From: CAZFQG01 sp964520785
GTDB lineage: Bacteria; Planctomycetota; Planctomycetia; Pirellulales; Thermoguttaceae
Reading direction: 5' to 3'
Length of the DNA: 11,326 nucleotides
Assembly: GCA_964520785.1 (NCBI GenBank)
Contig: CAZFQG010000201.1
Location: forward strand, 1 to 11,326
Translations under genes and position numbers: made by a program
Notes under the pieces: model-generated
Seen by the model: only the letters and a program-made list of their open reading frames with translations
Database searches by the model: none
Told to the model about the DNA's origin: nothing
In this document: positions 6,219-11,326 of the stretch, piece after piece
Position numbering within the stretch: the first letter of the stretch is position 1
How the letters are laid out: each line of letters starts with the position of its first letter

Positions 6219-8009
6219 CTAGGAAAACTCCATTTTCCGGAACTCCCGGATTCCCATCCACATGGGAATGGAGGTCGCGAGGAAGCCGAGGACGACGCTA
6301 GCGACCATGCCGGCTACAAGCCAGAACCGAAGCGTTCCCTCGACGTTATCCAAGTTGCTCAAAGCGCTGCTGAAAAGGGATTGTCTCGACACCAGGATGA
6401 AGTGGCACGGAAGCGCGGTCAACATGACGATAATCAAGATATATACCGCGCTGACGACCAGCGTCAAGGTCCCTCCGAATCCGGCCGCGATCCGCGAGGG
6501 GGCTTCCTCGCGGAGTTCCGGCAGCTTCGCCCCCAGGCCGACGGCGATCCCGGAGAGTCCCACGCACAAGAACAGGCACGTCACCTGGTGCATCGCGATG
6601 ATTACCGGATGAGTCCGCAGCATCAAGTCGCTTAACAGAACCAGACCGGCGCAGGGGATGAGCGAGCCTCCGGCGGAAAAGAGAAACTTCCCGATGAGGA
6701 CCGTTTCGCGGCGGATCGGCAGCAAGCCCAACAGCCACATTCGCTTCACTTCCAGGCTCACCATCGGAAAGACGAATCGAGTGGTAAACGTCGAGAGGAT
6801 CAGCCCGACGACCGCCAGATTCAGAAAGCTGACCATGTTCGCCCACCCCACGTACTGGAAGTCGTACGTGAAGCGGCGGATATTCGCGATGTACAGCGCC
6901 AAGAGCCCGAAGAAGACCAGAAACTGAGACCACTGGACCGGATCGCGCCGGAACAGCCGAAGGTCCTTGACGAAAAGCAGCCGCATCCGCTTCGGAATGG
7001 GGGCGATCCGCATCACCAGGCGATCCATCCACGACGACTGCACGCGGCCCCGCGAGGAGTGCGTGCCGTACAACCGGCTGTAGGCCTCGCGATAGTGCTT
7101 CTGGGCGAACCAGGTCGCGATTTGCCGCAAGAGCAACGCGTTCGAGATTAAGACGCCCAAGAAGAGCAGACCCTGGTCCCAGTGATGCCGGGCAAGCTCC
7201 AAAAGCCCCATGCTCAGCCACCAGCTCGGAAGGAGCCTCCCTTGGGCGAAACGCATCCGCGCGAGAATGTCGTTAAACCACGTCGGCGTGAGGAGGTTGC
7301 CCCGCGGTCCCGCGAAGATCGACCAGACGAGGAATAACCCCAATACGACCACGCCGGCTCCGCCGGCGACCAAGACCTGCTTGCGGTGTTTCGGGAGCCA
7401 GCGGGTAATCGCCAGAGCACAAATCGCTCCCAATCCGGCCGGAACATAAGTAAACGCGCCGAGTATCGGCAGCATCAGCGCATAGTAATACCACGGCGCT
7501 TCCATGACGATGCCGTATGCCAGCAATAGGGGGCTGCTCAAAAAAACGAACGCCCAGCCGGCCAGAAACAGCGTCTCTTGAAACTTGAACAGGAATATCC
7601 GTCCGGTCCGGATCGGCATCGACAACAAGAAGTGCAGATCGCCGGTACGAAACAAGGAGCCATAAAGGAGGATACCCCCGGAAAAGACGAGCATGACCAT
7701 CAGCGCGGCGAAGAACATTCCGAAAACGGCCTGGATCAACTGGTCGAGCGTTCCGTCATGCTGAATGGTCCGCCGCACGAAGTAGAAACCGTCCAAAAAG
7801 AGAACCAGCATTCCGCCCCACAAGACCACCCCGAGCGTCAAACCGATCAGCAGCCGCAACCGCGAGCCGAGGAACCACTCCCGGACCGTCGCGCGGATCG
7901 TCCGCCACCGCATTCGCCAGAACGCGCGCGATTCCTCCTCCGGTGACGGCAGAGGACGTCGCTCGAAGACGTCACTCGGTTTTTCCGATAGACTGGAATT
8001 CTGTTTCAT
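6219..8009 (-). CDS. ABC-2-type transporter permease, two-half type
   Basis: The 596-residue product is an integral membrane protein with about ten to twelve hydrophobic helices and a polar N-terminal tail of about 45 residues rich in charged groups. Two equivalent segments with the ABC-2 permease style occur: FLLSMPIRTGRIFLFKF in the first half and LLGLLPIRRETVLIGKF in the second. Each follows a pair of helices, which suggests an internal duplication. A cytoplasmic-type basic segment (KRMRLLFVKDLRLFRRDP) sits between the halves. Proteins of this kind act as the membrane part of an exporter and normally pair with an ATP-binding subunit. No Walker-motif protein is encoded here. I chose the ATG at 8009 because GGATGGGG lies just upstream; the frame extends to a TTG at 8051 but that would be a weaker start. 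The gene is downstream of the DUF1559 gene by 87 bases. The substrate is unknown. Confidence 0.75.
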   Translation of the reverse strand: MKQNSSLSEKPSDVFERRPLPSPEEESRAFWRMRWRTIRATVREWFLGSRLRLLIGLTLGVVLWGGMLVLFLDGFYFVRRTIQHDGTLDQLIQAVFGMFFAALMVMLVFSGGILLYGSLFRTGDLHFLLSMPIRTGRIFLFKFQETLFLAGWAFVFLSSPLLLAYGIVMEAPWYYYALMLPILGAFTYVPAGLGAICALAITRWLPKHRKQVLVAGGAGVVVLGLFLVWSIFAGPRGNLLTPTWFNDILARMRFAQGRLLPSWWLSMGLLELARHHWDQGLLFLGVLISNALLLRQIATWFAQKHYREAYSRLYGTHSSRGRVQSSWMDRLVMRIAPIPKRMRLLFVKDLRLFRRDPVQWSQFLVFFGLLALYIANIRRFTYDFQYVGWANMVSFLNLAVVGLILSTFTTRFVFPMVSLEVKRMWLLGLLPIRRETVLIGKFLFSAGGSLIPCAGLVLLSDLMLRTHPVIIAMHQVTCLFLCVGLSGIAVGLGAKLPELREEAPSRIAAGFGGTLTLVVSAVYILIIVMLTALPCHFILVSRQSLFSSALSNLDNVEGTLRFWLVAGMVASVVLGFLATSIPMWMGIREFRKMEFS

Positions 8010-8096
8010 CGTCCCCATCCAATGAGATAGCAACCCGGCGGCGATAATCAACGCCGCGCGACCGGCGCTCTTGCCGGAAAGCGCGATACCGATTCT

Positions 8097-9062
8097 CTAC
8101 TGCAACTTCATCGTCTCCCCCCCGTTACGGCTGGCCGCCGCGAGATACACGTTCGGATCGATCGTGTCTTCAACGAATCGCGCGGACCCATCGCAGAAAA
8201 GGAAATCCGCCCCGCCGGGATGGTTGCTTCCGAAGCTGGTATTATTCACGTCCGGCCCGCCCGCCGGCCGGGGGAACTGATTAATCCTGTAACGAACGTT
8301 CTGGCAGGCGCCGACGATGCAACCCAACGGCGAGCCGAACTTTCCGTCCGGACCGACCGCGCCGTAGCCCCAGCCATGCACGTGCCAGTTGGCGTCCGTC
8401 CAGGAGACTTCTCCGACGCACAGCGTGTGCGATGTCCCGTCGGAGATATCGCGGACGCGGACCGCCGCGTCGCGCGTTAATACGCCTTGAATCGCGGCCA
8501 GGCACGTCGTTCCCGCGGAAGCCGTGTCGTACCGGTAGGCTATTCCGCTCGTGGAATTCGTACCTATGGGTCCCATGACGCCCACGTAGTGATGCAAATA
8601 CCGCGACCGGTCGCCCGCCTTTCCGGTGCCCGGGTGCTCGTCCTTCGTCGCGCTCGGGCAGAGAAAAAGGGGAACGCGGAAGTGCGACAACTGTGTCGGG
8701 ATACAGCAAGTCTCGCGGTCCAACCCGCAGGACTCCATCGCCTTTTCCGCGAGATCGGGAACCTCCACTTGTTCGACGAAAGGAAGAATCCGCCAGTTCC
8801 AGCCGAGGTAGAGATCGTCGGGCGCTTGGGCCCCCGGCGGAAAGTGGCCGTGCGCGGTCGCGTAATTATGTAACGCGGTGCCGATTTGCTTCAAATGGTT
8901 CTGGCACTGCAAACGCCGTGCGGCCTCGCGGGCGGCCTGAACCGCCGGCAATAACAGCGCGATGAGGATGCCGATAATCGCGATGACCACGAGAAGTTCC
9001 ACAAGCGTAAAACCTCGGGGCTTGAAATGCTTTCGGGAAAGAAAACGGGAGTCGTGCGGCAT
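8097..9062 (-). CDS. DUF1559 pseudopilin-like protein with H-X9-DG C-terminal motif
   Basis: The protein (321 residues from the chosen start) begins with a type IV prepilin-like leader. After a basic stretch (SRKHFKPRG) the cleavage point would be Gly17/Phe18, with FTLVELLVV giving Glu at mature position +5, followed by a long hydrophobic helix to about residue 42. The DUF1559 body follows, including LKQIGTALHNYATAHGHFPPG at 57-77, which is the family hallmark. The C-terminal motif H281-x9-D291-G292 (HPGGADFLFCDG) is present. The family is greatly expanded in Planctomycetota and its exact role is unsettled; surface or pseudopilus-like assembly is the usual suggestion. I chose the ATG at 9062, which gives a 17-residue leader. 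An in-frame ATG at 9131 overlaps the stop of the upstream gene (ATGCTGA) and would give a 40-residue leader. No strong ribosome binding site decides between them. The upstream neighbour is another exported protein, so the two may be expressed together. Confidence 0.92.
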   Translation of the reverse strand: MPHDSRFLSRKHFKPRGFTLVELLVVIAIIGILIALLLPAVQAAREAARRLQCQNHLKQIGTALHNYATAHGHFPPGAQAPDDLYLGWNWRILPFVEQVEVPDLAEKAMESCGLDRETCCIPTQLSHFRVPLFLCPSATKDEHPGTGKAGDRSRYLHHYVGVMGPIGTNSTSGIAYRYDTASAGTTCLAAIQGVLTRDAAVRVRDISDGTSHTLCVGEVSWTDANWHVHGWGYGAVGPDGKFGSPLGCIVGACQNVRYRINQFPRPAGGPDVNNTSFGSNHPGGADFLFCDGSARFVEDTIDPNVYLAAASRNGGETMKLQ

Positions 9063-9124
9063 GGGAAAGGTTCGCCGGTCCAAAGGATGACGCGAAGGGT
9101 TAAGGAAAGGCAAGCCACCAGAAC

Positions 9125-9961
9125 TCAGCATGGCGGGCTCCCGCGGCGAATGCCGAAGAACGCCGCGATCCCAAACACCAGGAGGATTGGCGTTAGTGGC
9201 TCCGGAGCGGTGGCAGCCGTGCGCTGGCCCCAATTCGCGCGGACGATGTCCAAATCCGAACCGTTGACGAGGCCATCGCCCGAAGCATCACCTAAGTGTG
9301 AAGCGCCGGCTTCCACCTGACGTCCCCAATTGGCGCGGACGATATCGAGATCATCGCCGCCCACGACGCCGTCACCATCCAAATCGCCCGGCAGCGGCGG
9401 GGGGGGATCGTTCATCTGAACAAGGTCGATGTACGCGCGAAACGTATTGTACCCGCCGGAGCCGTAACCCGTCTTGAGATGGATGATTTCCCAAGGATCG
9501 TAGTTTCCGTTCCGGACGCCGCTGATGATCGCGAAACGGGGAATACTGCCGGTGGAATAGGGCGTGAACGCTACACGATTCCCGTCGTCGAGTGCCATCC
9601 GAAGCCCGTAGGTATTGATGTACGAATTGACCGAGGAGGGAGAACTACTATCGATGCTCAAGGAAATCAGTTGTACCGGCACGCCGTTCGGATTTCCGCC
9701 TCGTTGGTCGTAATACCGCTGGATGTACGGTTCCAGCTCCGAAGAGGCCGTTTTGCAGGGCCCACACCAAAAGGCGAAGAAATCGAGGACGACCACATGG
9801 TCCGTGAAGTCATATAGGCTGACATAGTCTCCGGTCCCGATCCGCCGCAGAGTGAAATTGGACGCCTTCTGCCCAACCGAATAAGCCCCCATCGCCGGGG
9901 CGGCCGCCGCCAATATCGCCCCTAGCAGGAGCACGCGAATGAAGTGGTGGGAATAGTGCAT
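9125..9961 (-). CDS. Secreted thioredoxin-like protein with dockerin repeats and PEP-CTERM
   Basis: The 278-residue product has four parts. A signal peptide covers residues 1-25 (LLLGAILAAAAPAMGA region). A TlpA/thioredoxin-like domain spans about 27-185 with the active site W65-C66-G67-P68-C69 in FFAFWCGPC and a cis-proline candidate, P141, in SIPRF. Two dockerin-type calcium-binding repeats follow at about 192-213 and 224-245, each with GD-x-(D/S)GDG...DLDIVRANWG. A PEP-CTERM-like tail closes the protein: PEP at 253-255, a hydrophobic helix at about 257-271 and the basic pair RR at 272-273. PEP-CTERM tails are recognised by exosortase for surface sorting, and dockerin repeats in this phylum often sit next to them. 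The expected activity is thiol-disulfide exchange outside the cytoplasm, with unknown partners. The ATG at 9961 is preceded by GAGGAGAGG, a good ribosome binding sequence though about 12 bases away. The longer open frame to 10084 adds an unlikely charged leader. Confidence 0.9.
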   Translation of the reverse strand: MHYSHHFIRVLLLGAILAAAAPAMGAYSVGQKASNFTLRRIGTGDYVSLYDFTDHVVVLDFFAFWCGPCKTASSELEPYIQRYYDQRGGNPNGVPVQLISLSIDSSSPSSVNSYINTYGLRMALDDGNRVAFTPYSTGSIPRFAIISGVRNGNYDPWEIIHLKTGYGSGGYNTFRAYIDLVQMNDPPPPLPGDLDGDGVVGGDDLDIVRANWGRQVEAGASHLGDASGDGLVNGSDLDIVRANWGQRTAATAPEPLTPILLVFGIAAFFGIRRGSPPC

Positions 9962-10068
9962 GACAATTTCATCCTCTCCTCGTGTAACGGCGATCGAACG
10001 CGAACTCGAAACGACTCCTCCGCGGAGGCAATCGTTCCTTTTCCTTCGCCTTCGGACGAACCAAATCC

Positions 10069-10097
10069 AATTTACCGACCCCACATGGAAGAATCAA
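10069..10097 (-). promoter_or_regulatory. Candidate sigma-70-like promoter for the secreted thioredoxin gene
   Basis: Reading leftward, TTGATT (10097-10092) and TAAATT (10074-10069) are separated by exactly 17 bases. Each box matches four of the six consensus positions. Transcription would start near 10062, leaving a leader of about 100 bases before the ATG at 9961. Chance occurrence is quite possible, and planctomycete promoters are poorly characterised. Confidence 0.3.
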
Positions 10098-10338
10098 TAC
10101 GGCCGGTTCCCCATTCTCAGGAAGGAATAGCTCTTCCTGGGGGTTCCGAAGCTTGGCGTGCTCGGCGCCGAAATCGCCCGTCTCCTGATCGGCCTTTTCG
10201 AAGTGACGGGGGCGAATCGAAGATTCGTGGTCTCGGGTCGGACTCCGCGAAGGCGATTCTGAATTCGCACCCTCGCCCCCCAACGTTCTCTATTTTTTCG
10301 TCTTTTTCCCTCCCCTCGTTTGTTGCCGAAAATAAGCG

Positions 10339-10368
10339 GGGACGTCCCTTTCGAGACGTCCCTTTGGA
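10339..10368. repeat. Palindromic element made of a tandem 14-base repeat after hcp
   Basis: Two adjacent copies of GACGTCCCTTTcGA / GACGTCCCTTTgGA (10341-10354 and 10355-10368) agree at 13 of 14 positions. Because GACGTC is itself palindromic, the pair also folds into an 8-base stem, GGGACGTC (10339-10346) with GACGTCCC (10355-10362), loop of 8. It lies about 30 bases beyond the hcp stop. Neither strand has a T run directly after the stem, so it is not a textbook terminator. A REP-like dispersed element is an alternative. Confidence 0.6.
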
Positions 10369-10397
10369 ACGATTGTGGTTTTTTACAGCGCGGGCGG

Positions 10398-11326
10398 CTA
10401 CAGGCAGGTCGCCAGGTCGTCCTCGACCGCGCCGATCGGGGCGATCTCGAACTTGTCGACCAGGACATTGAGGACGTCGGGGCTGACGAAAGCCGGAAGC
10501 GTCGGGCCCAGCTTGATCTTCTTGATGCCCAGGTAGAGCAGCGTCAACAGAATGGCGACCGCTTTCTGCTCATACCAGCTCAGGATGAACGACAAAGGCA
10601 GATCGTTCACCTCGCACTCGAATGCCCCGGCCAGAGCCACGGCGATCTGCACGGCCGAATAGGCGTCGTTGCACTGGCCGATGTCGAGCAGACGCGGGAT
10701 ACCGCCGATATCGCCGAAGTCGAGCTTGTTGAAGCGGTATTTCCCGCAGGCGAGCGTCAAGATGACGCAGTCGTCCGGGACGGCCTGGGCGAAGTCGGTG
10801 TAGTAGTTCCGTCCCGGTTTGGCTCCGTCGCATCCACCGATGAGGAAGAAATGTTTGATCGCCCCCCCCTTCACCGCGTCGATGACCTTATCGGCCACGC
10901 TCATTACCGTGTTCCGGGCGAAGCCGATCGTGATCGTCTTTTCGGGGGCGTCCTCGGCGAAGCCTTCGGCCGCCAGGGCGGCCTCGATGACAGGGGTGAA
11001 GTCCTTTTCGGAACCGATGTGCGTCACGCCGGGCCATCCGACCAGACCGGTCGTGAAAATCCGTCCGTGGTAGGCGTCCTTGGGCTTCTGGATACAGTTC
11101 GTCGTCATCAGAATGGCGCCGGGAAAGGCGTCGAATTCCTTCCTCTGGTCCTGCCACGCCCCGCCGTAATTGCCGACGAGGTGTTCGTACTTCTTAAGCT
11201 CGGGATACGCCAGGCACGGGAGCATTTCGCCGTGGGTGTAGACGTTGATCCCGCGCCCTTCCGTCTGCTTGAGAAGGGCGTCGAGGTCGGCCAGATCGTG
11301 TCCGGAGACCAGAATACACTTGCCGG
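10398..11326 (-). CDS. hcp: Hybrid cluster protein (hydroxylamine reductase), C-terminal part
   Basis: The leftward frame is open to the right edge and encodes 308 C-terminal residues, starting GKCILVSGHDLADLDALL in the window. All expected ligands of the hybrid 4Fe-2S-2O cluster are visible: His9 (SGHD), Glu33 (YTHGEML), Cys77 (TTNC), Cys165 (GGCDG, the persulfide position), Cys193 (LACGKYRFN), Cys218 (IGQCNDAYSA) and Glu252 (SWYEQKA). Hcp proteins reduce hydroxylamine in vitro and act as NO reductases and in protein S-nitrosylation in enterobacteria; the physiological role here is not shown. The N-terminal 4Fe-4S cysteines lie outside the window. An internal ATG at residue 34 (11225) is not the start because conserved Hcp sequence continues upstream. 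One oddity is LPCLAYPEL at 35-43, where the family usually has LPAHGYPxL. No NorR-, FNR- or NsrR-type gene or hcr reductase gene is seen in the window. Confidence 0.96.
   Translation of the reverse strand, partial: GKCILVSGHDLADLDALLKQTEGRGINVYTHGEMLPCLAYPELKKYEHLVGNYGGAWQDQRKEFDAFPGAILMTTNCIQKPKDAYHGRIFTTGLVGWPGVTHIGSEKDFTPVIEAALAAEGFAEDAPEKTITIGFARNTVMSVADKVIDAVKGGAIKHFFLIGGCDGAKPGRNYYTDFAQAVPDDCVILTLACGKYRFNKLDFGDIGGIPRLLDIGQCNDAYSAVQIAVALAGAFECEVNDLPLSFILSWYEQKAVAILLTLLYLGIKKIKLGPTLPAFVSPDVLNVLVDKFEIAPIGAVEDDLATCL

Larger units (their letters stand above)
9962..10397. other. Intergenic region between hcp and the secreted thioredoxin gene
   Basis: These 436 bases sit between two leftward genes. 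They contain the candidate promoter at 10069-10097 and the palindromic tandem repeat at 10341-10368. A 104-codon open frame (10283 to 9969, leftward) ends 7 bases before the thioredoxin start but has only a TTG start, is rich in charged residues and shows no domain. I do not count it as a gene. Nothing else recognisable is seen. Confidence 0.6.

Noticed and set aside
8028..8085. Hairpins in the gap between the DUF1559 and permease genes as a terminator
   Set aside because: Stems of 5-6 bases exist (for example GCGGCG with CGCCGC) but no T run follows, so a terminator cannot be claimed.
9969..10283. Leftward 104-codon open frame just before the secreted thioredoxin gene
   Set aside because: It has a TTG start only, a TAG directly upstream, charged low-information composition and no domain; its position 7 bases before the next start is suggestive but not enough.

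Overview
The window looks like a chromosomal piece from a member of the Planctomycetota. The strongest lineage signals are a DUF1559 pseudopilin-like protein with the C-terminal H-X9-DG motif, a secreted protein that joins a dockerin-type tail to a PEP-CTERM sorting signal, and a two-half ABC-2-type permease of a kind common in that phylum. Base composition is GC-rich by eye, and coding sequence fills most of the window. I see no CRISPR array, rRNA, convincing tRNA, transposase or prophage gene.

Layout from left to right: a partial leftward gene for a membrane-anchored protein resembling the N-terminus of Wzz/GumC polysaccharide chain-length determinants runs off the left edge (1-496). It diverges from a rightward group: trpF (618-1307), a compact DxDD-containing squalene/hopene-cyclase-family enzyme (1358-3130) and a small two-helix membrane protein (3229-3510). 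A convergent intergenic region of 576 bases follows. It holds a frameshifted remnant of a cyclase-type QW repeat that resembles part of the intact cyclase upstream. From 4087 to the right edge every gene is leftward. In transcription order these are hcp (hybrid cluster protein, partial at the right edge), a secreted thioredoxin with dockerin repeats and PEP-CTERM, the DUF1559 protein, an ABC-2 permease without a visible ATPase, a YceH-family (DUF480) winged-helix protein, and a single polypeptide combining a NapH-like membrane ferredoxin module with a NapG-like four-cluster ferredoxin module.

Functional links: no single well-known pathway covers the window. The trpF-cyclase pair is close (50 bases) but metabolically unrelated, so it is probably just co-transcribed. 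The thioredoxin-dockerin and DUF1559 genes are 62 bases apart and both products are envelope or exported proteins, so a shared cell-surface role is possible. The YceH and NapH-NapG genes are 42 bases apart. Two redox/nitrogen-flavoured proteins (Hcp and the NapGH-like fusion) occur but are separated by unrelated genes. The points most worth a second look are the decayed cyclase fragment, the NapH-NapG fusion, the secreted thioredoxin with dockerin and PEP-CTERM tail, and a palindromic tandem 14-base repeat just beyond hcp.
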